Source: CAZCSK01 sp964501265 | Lineage (GTDB): Bacteria > Actinomycetota > CADDZG01 > JAHWKV01 | Length of the DNA stretch: 41,386 nt | Direction of reading: 5' to 3' | Assembly (NCBI GenBank): GCA_964501265.1 | Contig: CAZCSK010000019.1 | Coordinates: 1-41,386 of the forward strand | Part shown: positions 29,034-37,919 of the stretch, piece after piece | How positions within the stretch are numbered: position 1 is the first letter of the stretch | Layout: each line of letters opens with the position of its first letter | The notes under the pieces: model-generated | What the model was told of the DNA's origin: nothing | The model's database searches: none | The model's input: the letters and a program-made list of their open reading frames with translations, nothing else | Program-made: the position numbers and the translations under genes

Positions 29034-31184
29034 ATGGCTATTGCCGCCGCCGCTCTAGCTGGGGCCGTATCGACAACAAACCTCACCTCGTATGCCACCG
29101 CTTCGATCACCCCGACCGCTAACCGGCTGGTACTGGCGGCCGTCATTAGTGGCAACGTTACGGGTGGAACGACTAACGCTACGCCGACCCTCACCGGCAA
29201 CGGGTTGACCTGGGTTGAGGTTGCGACGATCCAGTCGGCCGATGCTGCTCCTGGTGCGAAAATTACGGTATTCCGGGCGTTGGGTGCGAGCCCTTCGGCG
29301 GGGGCTGTCACCATCGACTTCGGGGCTACGACACAAACTATGTGCGGTTGGTCGATAGTCGAATTTTCAGACATCGACACCTCAGGCACCGACGGTTCCG
29401 GGGCGGTAGTTCAATCGAAAACAGCGGCGGCTACTTCGGGCACCGCTGGAACCGCCGATTTCGACGCTGCCTTCGGTGACGCCACCAACAACGCCACCTA
29501 CTCAGCCATCGGCACCCGTGTCAACGAAGCGGTTACCCATGAGGCCGGGTTCACCGAACTGCACGACCTTACCGGCGGTAGCGGCGTCCGCATGGAGTCG
29601 ATGTGGCGAATCGGGGAAGATCAAACCCCGGCTCCGACTTGGACAACGTCGTCACAGTGGGCGCAGATCGTTGTTGAGATCAAAGCGTCGGCAGGCGGCA
29701 CCGACTTCACCGGCGCCATCGTCACTGCTGATCTCAACGTCGATGGGATCGCTGCCACTCAGGCTGCAACCTCGGCACCGCTTGCCGTCACCGCCGATCA
29801 GATACAAGACGGTACCGCAGCAGTCCAGGCCTCAAGCTCACCGCTTGCCGTAACCGCCGACCTCTACGTCGACTCGAACCCTCTCGCTCAAAGCTCCTCC
29901 TCATCCCCGACTCTGACGGTCGCCGATCAGATAGTCGAATTCCCGTCACGGATCGACGCCCAAACCACCACCATCGCCGTCACCCGTCCAGGCGACCTAT
30001 ACGTCGACGGCATCCCCCTCACCGTCACCGCCCCAGTTGATTTCACCGGCGCATTGGTAACCGCCGACCTTTACCAAGACGCTCTGCCCGCCACCGTCAC
30101 CGCCTCCACAACCACCACGGTCACAACCGCCGACCAGATACAGGACGGTCCGCCGTTCACCGTTGTCGCATCGACCTCGACCAGCCTCACCACCGCCGAT
30201 CAGACAGTCGACGGTAACCCTCTCACCCAGACAGCCGATTCGACAACCACACTGAGCGCCGGCGACCTGGTCCAGGACACACACCCCCCGACGAGTCAGG
30301 CAAGCTCGGCACCGCTTGCCGTCACCGCCGACCTGATAGTCGACGGCTCCCACCTCGAAGCAGCCGCGGATGCCTCTTTCACCGGCAGCCTCACCACCGC
30401 CGACCTTTATGTCGACGGCATCGCCCTGTTCGCCACCACCGACCAAGTCATCACCGTCACGATCGTCACCGCCGACCTGTATGTCGACGGGACCAGCTCC
30501 ACCCAGACAGCCGACTCCAGTCCCCAGATGGTCACAGGGGACATCGTCGGTGACACTCCGCCCCCGACTGTCACCGCCAGCTCCACCGTCACACTGGCCA
30601 CCGGAGATCAGGCTGTAGACAGCGCCCCTCTCGCTGCCACTACAGAATCCGTCGTCGACTTCACCGGCACCCTCGTCACCGCCGACCAGATCGTCGACAC
30701 GCCGGCCACAGCCTTCCAAGCATCATCCAACGTTTCGGCGACAACTGCCGACCAGGTCGTCGACGCTTCCCTGCTGACTGCCGCCGCGGCCGGACCTGAA
30801 ACTGTCACCGTCGACCTGACAACCGGAGACCTTTACATCGACGGGGCCGCCCAAACATTGGAAGCGTCGACCACGGTCACAACGACCACCGGAGACCTCT
30901 ACCTCGACGGTATCGAAGCTGCGGCCACGGTGGGAAGCCAACCGACCCTGGTCACCGCCGACCTTTACGTCGATGGGATCACAGCGGCGGCATCTGCATC
31001 GTCCACCGTTACAGCCGTCACCGCCGACCAGACCATCGACGCCGTCAACCTCGCCGTGTCATTCGTCAGGGCACGACGCCAAGAAGGCCACCTCGTCTCA
31101 CACAGCCAGAGCGGCCACCTGGTCTCACATAGGCAGAGTGGCAGATTGCGGCGAGGCAACAGGCAGGAGGGCCACATCACATGA
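29034..31184 (+). CDS. Repeat-built fibre protein with 20 imperfect repeats
   Basis: 716 residues. Residues 1-222 form a beta-sandwich-like head (SITPTANRLVLAAVISGN...TIDFGATTQTMCGWSIVEFSDID). Residues about 226-678 hold 20 repeats of 17-26 residues around the core VTADLYVDG/ATADQ, with Ser/Thr-rich spacers. The last 38 residues are basic with short tandem repeats (GHLVSHSQS, GHLVSHRQS). No signal peptide. A long thin fibre or spacer on the virion is likely. The stop overlaps the next ATG. Confidence 0.65.
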   Translation: MAIAAAALAGAVSTTNLTSYATASITPTANRLVLAAVISGNVTGGTTNATPTLTGNGLTWVEVATIQSADAAPGAKITVFRALGASPSAGAVTIDFGATTQTMCGWSIVEFSDIDTSGTDGSGAVVQSKTAAATSGTAGTADFDAAFGDATNNATYSAIGTRVNEAVTHEAGFTELHDLTGGSGVRMESMWRIGEDQTPAPTWTTSSQWAQIVVEIKASAGGTDFTGAIVTADLNVDGIAATQAATSAPLAVTADQIQDGTAAVQASSSPLAVTADLYVDSNPLAQSSSSSPTLTVADQIVEFPSRIDAQTTTIAVTRPGDLYVDGIPLTVTAPVDFTGALVTADLYQDALPATVTASTTTTVTTADQIQDGPPFTVVASTSTSLTTADQTVDGNPLTQTADSTTTLSAGDLVQDTHPPTSQASSAPLAVTADLIVDGSHLEAAADASFTGSLTTADLYVDGIALFATTDQVITVTIVTADLYVDGTSSTQTADSSPQMVTGDIVGDTPPPTVTASSTVTLATGDQAVDSAPLAATTESVVDFTGTLVTADQIVDTPATAFQASSNVSATTADQVVDASLLTAAAAGPETVTVDLTTGDLYIDGAAQTLEASTTVTTTTGDLYLDGIEAAATVGSQPTLVTADLYVDGITAAASASSTVTAVTADQTIDAVNLAVSFVRARRQEGHLVSHSQSGHLVSHRQSGRLRRGNRQEGHIT
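29709..31067 (+). repeat. 20-unit degenerate repeat array within the fibre gene
   Basis: Units of about 51-78 bp encode the TADLYVDG-type repeat. At DNA level ACCGCCGACCT and GTCGACGG recur many times, which allows unequal recombination and copy-number change. Confidence 0.8.
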
Positions 31185-32101
31185 CCGTCCAGCCAAGAGT
31201 CGACGTTCTAGTCGACTCCGGCCCCACCCCGTTGGACAAACAGTGGGATGTGAACGGCACCGTCGGCGACGTCGGCGATCTCACCTACAAGGTGGAGACC
31301 GCCAACGGCACCGTCCAAGTCCCAACCACTACAACGACCAAAACCGGAACCGGGACCGCAACCCTCTACTCGTTCGACCTGCCCGTTCAAACTGAGTTGA
31401 CCCGGCTGAAACTGACCTACGCCAAGGCGTCCGACCCCACACAGAGACAAGTCCATTACATCGAAGTGTTCGGGTCGCAACTGTTCACCGAACGGGACGC
31501 CCGCGGCTCCCAAATCACCGGAGCCCAAACACCGTTCTCCGACACAGCCAAATATCCTGACGAGGTCCTCGCTGCTTGGCGGTTGCGGATCCAGGACCAG
31601 TTCGAGTCGAAAACGTACCGCTCGTGGGTGCGGCGCTATGCCCGGGTCCGGCTCGCACCCAACCACCCTTACCGGTTACGCCCGTTCGGTGGCCGTGCGG
31701 TCGACTGGGAAGGCCGGGGTCTCGCCGGCGAGGGGCGTTATGCCGACATTGTGCGGGTCATCTCCGTAACCGACTCGGGCACCGCCTTGGATTTGGCCGA
31801 CCTGGTGTTGGATGGTGAAGTCCTCCATCTGGGCACCGGCTACTGGCAGGCACCCACCCAATCACTCCCTCTCAACGTCGTTCTCGAATATGAGTATGGG
31901 GTCGATCCGCCCGACTCCGAAGCGCACGGTCAAGCCCTGGCGATGCTGCACGCCAATGCCATCCCCAACAACATCTCCCAGGCCGTCGAGTCCTGGTCGG
32001 ACGACTCCGGGTCGTTCCGGGTCTCACCTGATGGGTGGGCGTATCCGTCGAAGACGTGGGAGTGGATGAACCGGGTGCAGCTGCGGGGCAACCTCGCATG
32101 A
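31181..32101 (+). CDS. Head-tail connector/adaptor protein
   Basis: 306 residues. The N-terminal domain is a beta module (DVLVDSGPTPLDKQWDVNGTVGDVGDLTYK...). The C-terminal half (FSDTAKYPDEVLAAWRLRIQDQFES...YEYGVDPPDSEAHGQALAMLHANAIP) resembles gp6-type connectors that plug the portal. It is followed by tail-terminator-like and tail tube genes, as expected. Coupled to the fibre gene by ATGA. Confidence 0.65.
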   Translation: MTVQPRVDVLVDSGPTPLDKQWDVNGTVGDVGDLTYKVETANGTVQVPTTTTTKTGTGTATLYSFDLPVQTELTRLKLTYAKASDPTQRQVHYIEVFGSQLFTERDARGSQITGAQTPFSDTAKYPDEVLAAWRLRIQDQFESKTYRSWVRRYARVRLAPNHPYRLRPFGGRAVDWEGRGLAGEGRYADIVRVISVTDSGTALDLADLVLDGEVLHLGTGYWQAPTQSLPLNVVLEYEYGVDPPDSEAHGQALAMLHANAIPNNISQAVESWSDDSGSFRVSPDGWAYPSKTWEWMNRVQLRGNLA

Positions 32102-32586
32102 GCTGGACCGGGCCCGAGTTCAAGAAGCTGTTCAAGACGCAGCTCGTAGCCGACCTCGCCGCCCAGGTCCCCGCTTTCGACCCGGCGGTGACAGTGTTCT
32201 CCTACTGGCCGGGGAAAGACGAACGGGTCACCGACGCTGTGATCCTCTACCGGATCCGCCCCGGCCGGCTCGACTCTGCCGCCTTCGGTGATGAGAACCG
32301 GTCCAAGGACGACATCTACACGCTGCTCGGCCAGGTCGAAGTGCTGCGGCCGGGTGCGGGCGAGGTCGAGGCGAACGCCGCCGCTGACGCCGCCGCGGCG
32401 ATCTTCGACCGGATGTTGACGGTGGCGAACAAGCGGCCCCAGGTCGGCAACCAAACTCTCAACGTGACCGTCGGCGACATCGACCTGGGCGAGTTCCCCG
32501 CCACGGTCGGCGACAACACCCCTGTTCGTATGGCGGTGATCGCCTTCGGTATTGAAGTCGTCGCCCGCGTCTCGATCGCCACCTAA
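32098..32586 (+). CDS. Tail terminator/completion-like protein
   Basis: 162 residues, ATGA-coupled. The alpha/beta pattern (FKTQLVADLAAQVPAF...VTVFSYWPGKDE...VILYRIRP...VRMAVIAFGIEVVARVS) and its position between connector and tube genes match tail completion proteins of siphophages. Confidence 0.6.
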   Translation: MSWTGPEFKKLFKTQLVADLAAQVPAFDPAVTVFSYWPGKDERVTDAVILYRIRPGRLDSAAFGDENRSKDDIYTLLGQVEVLRPGAGEVEANAAADAAAAIFDRMLTVANKRPQVGNQTLNVTVGDIDLGEFPATVGDNTPVRMAVIAFGIEVVARVSIAT

Positions 32587-32614
32587 CCCTATCCAGACCT
32601 TGGAGGTCCCTCTA

Positions 32615-32851
32615 ATGAAAACAGTCGAAGTCGTTTACATCGGCCCCGCCGTCGAAGTGGAAGTGCCAGCTGCCAACCTCATCGCCGTCCACGGCTATCC
32701 GGTCACTGTCACCGCCGCCATCGCCAAGTCCCTCCTCGAGCAGACCGACATTTGGCGTCACGCATACCCCGACGCACCTAAAGCGGAAACTGTCAAGAAA
32801 CCGGCTGTCAAGAAACCGGCCGGTAAGACGGCCGCGAAAGCGAAGGAGTAA
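32615..32851 (+). CDS. Small protein with basic Lys/Pro/Ala tail, 78 residues
   Basis: TGGAGG lies ahead of the ATG at 32615. The start VEVVYIGPAVEVEVPAANLI is beta-like. The last 25 residues are KKPA repeats (VKKPAVKKPAGKTAAKAKE). Small proteins of this layout occur before tail tube genes. Role unknown. Confidence 0.65.
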   Translation: MKTVEVVYIGPAVEVEVPAANLIAVHGYPVTVTAAIAKSLLEQTDIWRHAYPDAPKAETVKKPAVKKPAGKTAAKAKE

Positions 32852-32854
32852 CTC

Positions 32855-33835
32855 ATGGGTGCCATCGAACATCAGCTCGGCTGGAAAGCCGAAACCACCT
32901 GGGGGACACCGGTAACCCCCGACCGCTTCGTCGAGTTCACCGCCGAATCCCTCGGGTTCCGCAAGGCGACTGCCGGCTCCGACGGCATCCGCCCCGGAAC
33001 CAAATACGGCCGCGGCTCAACCAGGCGCCTGGTCCACAAGTGGGCGGACGGGACTACCCAACATGAGGTAGCCACCACCGGTTACGGGCTGGTCTTCCAC
33101 CACCTGTTGGGCACTGCCGCTGCCCCGGTGACAGTGGAGGTCGGTGTCACGTTGCATACCTTCTCGCCCGGTTCGCTGGTCGGCAAGGGCATCACTGTGC
33201 AAAAGGGTGTGGAGAAGGTCGACGGGACGGTGCAGCCGTTCACCTATGAGGGCGGCAAGCTGAAGTCGGCAGAGTTCTCCAATGGTCAGGATGAAGTCCT
33301 CAAGATGACCCTGGATTGGGACTTCCAACAGGAACTGACCGCCACCGCCCTGGCAACTGCCAGCTACACCGCGCCGACCGTCTTCCACTACGCGCAGGGG
33401 ACGTTGAAGTTCGCCGGGGCCACCGTCGCCAACGTTCGTTCCCTCGGTTCGCTGAAGATCGTCAACAACCTCGACACGGAAAGGTTCTTCTTGGGGAACG
33501 CCGGGTTGAAGGGCGAACAGTTGAACCGGCCGCGGGACACGATCGACGGAAACGTTGAGGTCGAGTTCGCCGATTTGACCACCTCCCACAACCGGTTTAC
33601 CGCCGACACAAGCTTCATCCTCGTGTTGGAATACATCGGCGATGTGCTGATCGGTGCGACCCAGTTCCCCAAGCTGACCATCACCCTGAATGACACCCGG
33701 TTGGAGGGCGACACTCCGGTGATCTCCGGGCAGGACGCATTCCCGGTCCGGACCACGGTGCCGTTCTCGGCGTGGGATCCGGCGGCTGGTAACGCGGTCG
33801 AGATTGCTTACCAGACCACGGACGCCCTGCCGTGA
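32855..33835 (+). CDS. Major tail (tube) protein
   Basis: 326 residues. The start AIEHQLGWKAETTWGTPVTPDRFVEFTAESL, the central VQKGVEKVDGTVQPFTYEGGKLKSAEFS and the end FPVRTTVPFSAWDP match the phage tail tube family. It forms the stacked rings of the tail. Short gap of three bases from the preceding gene. It should be made in large amounts. Confidence 0.85.
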   Translation: MGAIEHQLGWKAETTWGTPVTPDRFVEFTAESLGFRKATAGSDGIRPGTKYGRGSTRRLVHKWADGTTQHEVATTGYGLVFHHLLGTAAAPVTVEVGVTLHTFSPGSLVGKGITVQKGVEKVDGTVQPFTYEGGKLKSAEFSNGQDEVLKMTLDWDFQQELTATALATASYTAPTVFHYAQGTLKFAGATVANVRSLGSLKIVNNLDTERFFLGNAGLKGEQLNRPRDTIDGNVEVEFADLTTSHNRFTADTSFILVLEYIGDVLIGATQFPKLTITLNDTRLEGDTPVISGQDAFPVRTTVPFSAWDPAAGNAVEIAYQTTDALP

Positions 33836-34044
33836 ACCCGTGGGAGGTTGAGCGCGCCGACTACTACAAGAACAGCCTCATCAGAATCGCTCCGGCTCGT
33901 CGGCCGTGCTTAAGGGCGGCTGACATCTCGATCGTCTCCACGGCCCATGACCCGGCTCAGGCGGAGGTAGTCGTTCGACGGTGGAATGGCCATGAATGGG
34001 GCGAGCCGACACGCTTCAACTTCATCAGCGACGATGACCACTAG
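33832..34044 (+). CDS. Hypothetical tail-region protein, 70 residues
   Basis: GTG start in a GTGA overlap with the tube gene. The protein (VERADYYKNSLIRIAPARRP...AEVVVRRWNGHEWGEP) is probably alpha/beta. It overlaps the next gene by 11 bases. Not recognised. Confidence 0.6.
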   Translation: MNPWEVERADYYKNSLIRIAPARRPCLRAADISIVSTAHDPAQAEVVVRRWNGHEWGEPTRFNFISDDDH

Positions 34045-34495
34045 GGTTGAAGTCTCCGGGCTGGCCGAACTTCGATCCGCGCTGAAGGCGATCGATTCGA
34101 AGCTTCCCCGCGAGCTGACCAAAGCCCATCGCAAAGTCGCTCTGGCTGTGGTCGACGATGCTCAGGAGGAGATGGCCGGGCTGTCAACTCCGAAAGCGGA
34201 CGAAGCCGCTCAGGGCATCAGGCCCCGTGCATCCCAGAAAGGCGCTGCGGTGGCCCTGCTCGGAGCCAACCCGTTCATCCGGTCAACTGAATTCGGGACG
34301 CTGATGCATCACGTATTCGGTAGGGAAATGCCGGTGGCGATGATGAAGCGGCCCGTCTTCGGTTCTCCGACCACCGAGGGTTACGCCTTCTATCCGACGC
34401 TTCGCACCTTCCTCGCATCACCCCGTTTCGAAGACACCTATTACGACGCGCTCGACCAGGTATACGCGGCGGCGTTCCCGAAGGGGCATCTCTGA
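34034..34495 (+). CDS. Tail assembly/minor tail component, HK97-gp10-like
   Basis: 153 residues. The N-terminal pattern VEVSGLAELRSALKAIDSKLPRELTKAHRKVALAVVDDAQ and the later FIRSTEFGTLMHH are typical of gp10-like tail completion proteins. Usual slot before the tape measure. The ATG at 34034 overlaps the previous gene. Confidence 0.65.
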   Translation: MTTRVEVSGLAELRSALKAIDSKLPRELTKAHRKVALAVVDDAQEEMAGLSTPKADEAAQGIRPRASQKGAAVALLGANPFIRSTEFGTLMHHVFGREMPVAMMKRPVFGSPTTEGYAFYPTLRTFLASPRFEDTYYDALDQVYAAAFPKGHL

Positions 34496-34719
34496 TGGTG
34501 GAGTTCCGTAAGCCGGTCCAAAGGTCGGAGAACATCATCGACCGGCGCTTCGAGGATTTTGGATCGTTAAACGATCGGCAAGACGTCCGGCGTGCGGACA
34601 TAGCCGCTAAGGCACGAAACAAGCGTGAGGAAGAGTTGGCCCGTCTACGCCGCCTTCAGACGATGATGGACCAGGCTCTCGAAGACGCCGTTCGGACGTA
34701 TCGGCGTTGGCACCCATGA
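34495..34719 (+). CDS. Hypothetical protein before the tape measure, 74 residues
   Basis: It starts on the last base of the previous stop. The protein is strongly helical and basic (RRADIAAKARNKREEELARLRRLQTMMDQALEDAVRTYRRW), so a coiled coil. By position it may stand in for the tail assembly chaperone, but it is shorter than usual, and I see no frameshift site with a second frame. Confidence 0.6.
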   Translation: MVEFRKPVQRSENIIDRRFEDFGSLNDRQDVRRADIAAKARNKREEELARLRRLQTMMDQALEDAVRTYRRWHP

Positions 34720-34731
34720 TCGGAGGATTCA

Positions 34732-36651
34732 ATGGGCCGAACCCGTGACATCATCACCCGGTTCCTCGGCGAAGAGAAGGATCTGGTCCGGTCACAAAAG
34801 ACCATCCAAGGGGAATTCGAGAAGACCGACAAGAAGGTCGGCGTTCTAGGTCAGAACACTGAAAACGTCCGCAAGAAGTTCCAAGCCCTGGCGGCTGGAG
34901 CGCTCCTGGCAGTGGTCGCCGGTGTCGGCTCCCTGATCGGCAAGCTCGACCAGCTCGCACAGAAGATGCAATCGACCGAACGGATGGCCGAGACCGTCTT
35001 CGGTGACATGGTGGAACAGGCCCGCGCCTGGGCCGCAGCCAACAACGAGGCCTTTGGTGTTAGTGAAACCGCTCTTCTCAGCCTCATTTCGAAGACGCAG
35101 GATCTCCTGGTGCCGATGGGGTTCACCCGTGATATGGCTTTCGGATTGTCAAAGGACATTCTCACTGCGGCCAATGCCCTTTCAGAGTGGGAGGGCGGCA
35201 CCATCTCGGCGACGGACGCCCAACTTCGGATCGCCAAGGCGATGCTGGGTGAACGTGAGGGACTCGTAGAGCTTGGGGTCAAACTTTCAGACGCGGAAGT
35301 GAAGGCGCGGCTCGCTGAAAAGGGTCTAAAGGGTCTCACCGGTGAAGCTCTTGCCCAGGCAACAGCACTCGTCACCCTTGAGGCCATACAGGACAAGTCG
35401 ACTGACGCCCTCACCGCCTACGAAGACCGGGCCGGTTCAGCCACCGCCGCTCAGAAGGAGCTCGACGCTTCGACGGCCGACTCTGCCCAGACCTGGGCGA
35501 ACATGTTCAAGCCCGCGATGGATGCCGCCAAGACGGGACTAATCCAGATCGTCAACTGGGGCAGGAACGCCACCAACGTCGTCGGAGCGATCTTCGGAAA
35601 CGACGAAGCCAAAGAGGCTCTCCGATTCAAAGAGGCGCTCGATTCGATAAGAGCCGGACTCAAGGCCGGACTCCAGCCCTCCGCTGCCTACGCCGAAGCC
35701 CTGTTCCATATCGCCCAAAATGGGGACCTCTCCCGGGGTGAGCTGGAGGAGCTCGCCGCGGCGGCCGGCATCGTCCTCGAGGAAGCGTCTCCGGAGGAAC
35801 TCCGCGCCTTTGCCGATGAGATCGCCGTCACCGGCAAGAACGCCGGGTTTTCGAACGAGGCGATTCGTGAGGTGGTTGAAGCCTTACGGCTCATGGCAGC
35901 AGCGGAAGAGAACACCGCCGGAACCAACTCGGTCTTTGTCGAGGGAATGAAATCAACCGCAACGACCGCCGGTAGTGCCGCCGATGAAGTCAACCGGCTG
36001 CGCCAGGAAGAGATTGACCTGGCCAACACTAGGAAGGCGGCGCTGTCTCCAGCCCTAGCAGCTCTCAATGCCATCAAAGCCAACACCGCCGCGCAGGAAG
36101 CCCTCACCGAAGCCGGGGAGGAAGGGAAGTCCACGGCGGCCGAGATCACCGAACTTCAGCTCGAAGCCGCCATCGCCGCGGAGGAAGCCAAGGTCAAGAT
36201 CGCCGAGTTTGGGGAGGTAGGCTACGCCTCGATGGTGGCTTTCGCCGAAGCGACCGGGGTCAGTTTCGAGCAAGCCGCAAACCTCTACGTCCAACTCGGC
36301 CTACTCGACGGCAAGACCGCACGTGTGTCCATCATTACCGATTACTTCGACCGGGGTGGGAAAGTCCACGACGAAGGGATACCGGCAGGGATGGACTTCG
36401 CCTCTGGCGGCGTAGTGCCAGGACCGCGCGGTAAACGCCAACTGGCCGTTGTGCATGGCGGGGAGGAAGTTGTCCGGGCCCAAGACCGCGGACGTGGCGG
36501 CGGGGCGGGTGGAGGTGTGGAGATCACCCGTCTCAACGTCGTCAACAACTTCAACAACTTCACAGTTAACGACGGCGCCGATTCTCAGCGTCGAAACCTG
36601 ACCCAGACCCAACGTCAACTTGACCGGGCCGCCCGGGAGAAGTTCAACTAG
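34732..36651 (+). CDS. Tape measure protein
   Basis: 639 residues, almost all helical with alanine-rich coiled coils. There is a hydrophobic segment near 55-70 (AGALLAVVAGVGSLIG) and a glycine-rich end (SGGVVPGPRGKRQ...RGRGGGAGGG, then NNFNNF). It sets tail length. At the usual 0.15 nm per residue the tail would be about 95 nm. CGGAGG lies before the ATG. Confidence 0.88.
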   Translation: MGRTRDIITRFLGEEKDLVRSQKTIQGEFEKTDKKVGVLGQNTENVRKKFQALAAGALLAVVAGVGSLIGKLDQLAQKMQSTERMAETVFGDMVEQARAWAAANNEAFGVSETALLSLISKTQDLLVPMGFTRDMAFGLSKDILTAANALSEWEGGTISATDAQLRIAKAMLGEREGLVELGVKLSDAEVKARLAEKGLKGLTGEALAQATALVTLEAIQDKSTDALTAYEDRAGSATAAQKELDASTADSAQTWANMFKPAMDAAKTGLIQIVNWGRNATNVVGAIFGNDEAKEALRFKEALDSIRAGLKAGLQPSAAYAEALFHIAQNGDLSRGELEELAAAAGIVLEEASPEELRAFADEIAVTGKNAGFSNEAIREVVEALRLMAAAEENTAGTNSVFVEGMKSTATTAGSAADEVNRLRQEEIDLANTRKAALSPALAALNAIKANTAAQEALTEAGEEGKSTAAEITELQLEAAIAAEEAKVKIAEFGEVGYASMVAFAEATGVSFEQAANLYVQLGLLDGKTARVSIITDYFDRGGKVHDEGIPAGMDFASGGVVPGPRGKRQLAVVHGGEEVVRAQDRGRGGGAGGGVEITRLNVVNNFNNFTVNDGADSQRRNLTQTQRQLDRAAREKFN

Positions 36652-37919
36652 TGGCCGTCCTCCAAATCGGCCGGGTCGGCCTCGACGTCGAATTGGCCAC
36701 CCCCCGCACCTTCAGAGTCAACAGCCGGCCAGGTAACCGGGTTGTCACCATCGCCGGTGAACTAGCTTCGACCACCCTGGCGGAAACCCTGGCACTACAA
36801 ACCGAGCTGGACAATCAGGTCGGTCAGGTAGTCCCACTCATCTTTTCCCACAACCCCGTCTGGGACGGCTTCTACGTCCAATCCGACGCCGACATCGACG
36901 CCTCCGACTATGCCTTCAACGACGGCGGTCTGCTCGACTTCTCCGTACAACTGGTCCGCATCGGCGGTCTCTCCCAAACCGAGTTCCAATCGCTCCTCAC
37001 CGGGAACCTCCTCGCCAACGTTCACGGCCTGATCGACTCGGAAGTTCGCTACACCCACGCCCCGGCGGTCGGCGCTCTCGGCCTCGACCACGGCTCCACC
37101 TCACCGACCGCGCATTCCCGGGTCACCGCCGACGGGATCATCCAAGTCATCCTCGGGATGGATAACACCGTCGACCCGAAATGGCGGGTCGCACCCGCCG
37201 ACTACTACAAGGGCGGCTGCGCCCTCACCGTCGACGGCCGGGTCCGAACAGGGCTCGACGTCCCACACGATGTACCCGACTGGATGCTGTCCAACGGTCT
37301 CATCCGAGTCACCCCTGGGGTGACTTCCGAGGTGAGCAACGGCCGGGTCGAGATCGCCTGTTTCGACGGCACCGTCTGGGACACGGCGAAAGCGTTCAGG
37401 TTCATCTTCGAACCGTCGACCACCAACGACACCCTCGACCTGTGGCATTTCATGACTGTCGAGCATTACACCCCGGAGAAGACGGTCATCAAACTGATCC
37501 GCGACGCCGAGGAAGCGCCGGCTTCAACCCACCGGTACGAACTCGACATCCACATGCGACGCGGGTTCCCGTTCGTCGCCTGGCATATGAAATGGACCGG
37601 AGCCGCCACCCAATTCAAGATCGCTCCCAACACCAACGAGGCGGCCACCGCAGTCACCCCTACCGGAGCTTTAGCCGCGGCGGGGATCAGCGCCACCGCC
37701 AACGACGCCTCCGGCAACAGGTACATGATGGCCACCCCCCTAGCCCACACCGCCGACACGGTTAACGGTGGGCTGACCTTCGCTTCGGTCCGCGAGTTCT
37801 GGGGTCTCCTCGGCTACGAGATCAACGGTTCCGCCGCGGCGGCGAACGACCTGGCCGGGCCGCTCATCTTGCAAGGCTTCGCGCGGCTAGAAGAGGAGCA
37901 GCGGGCGGTCAGGGGATGA
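36651..37919 (+). CDS. Minor tail protein, distal tail
   Basis: 422 residues, GTG on the last base of the tape-measure stop. The first 115 residues (LQIGRVGLDVELATPRTFRVNSRPGN...) look like a distal-tail beta sandwich. The remainder is beta-rich, with VEIACFDGTVWDTAKAFRFIFEP and ELDIHMRRGFPFVAWHMKW, possibly a binding or hub domain. It follows the tape measure as distal tail proteins do. Confidence 0.65.
   Translation: MAVLQIGRVGLDVELATPRTFRVNSRPGNRVVTIAGELASTTLAETLALQTELDNQVGQVVPLIFSHNPVWDGFYVQSDADIDASDYAFNDGGLLDFSVQLVRIGGLSQTEFQSLLTGNLLANVHGLIDSEVRYTHAPAVGALGLDHGSTSPTAHSRVTADGIIQVILGMDNTVDPKWRVAPADYYKGGCALTVDGRVRTGLDVPHDVPDWMLSNGLIRVTPGVTSEVSNGRVEIACFDGTVWDTAKAFRFIFEPSTTNDTLDLWHFMTVEHYTPEKTVIKLIRDAEEAPASTHRYELDIHMRRGFPFVAWHMKWTGAATQFKIAPNTNEAATAVTPTGALAAAGISATANDASGNRYMMATPLAHTADTVNGGLTFASVREFWGLLGYEINGSAAAANDLAGPLILQGFARLEEEQRAVRG

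Noticed and set aside
29997..30719. 240-residue Gly-rich antisense open frame
   Set aside because: It mirrors the repeat array of the fibre gene. Its low-complexity composition follows from the repeats.
34495..34731. Programmed frameshift for tail chaperones before the tape measure
   Set aside because: I saw no slippery heptamer with an extended second frame between the 74-residue gene and the tape measure.
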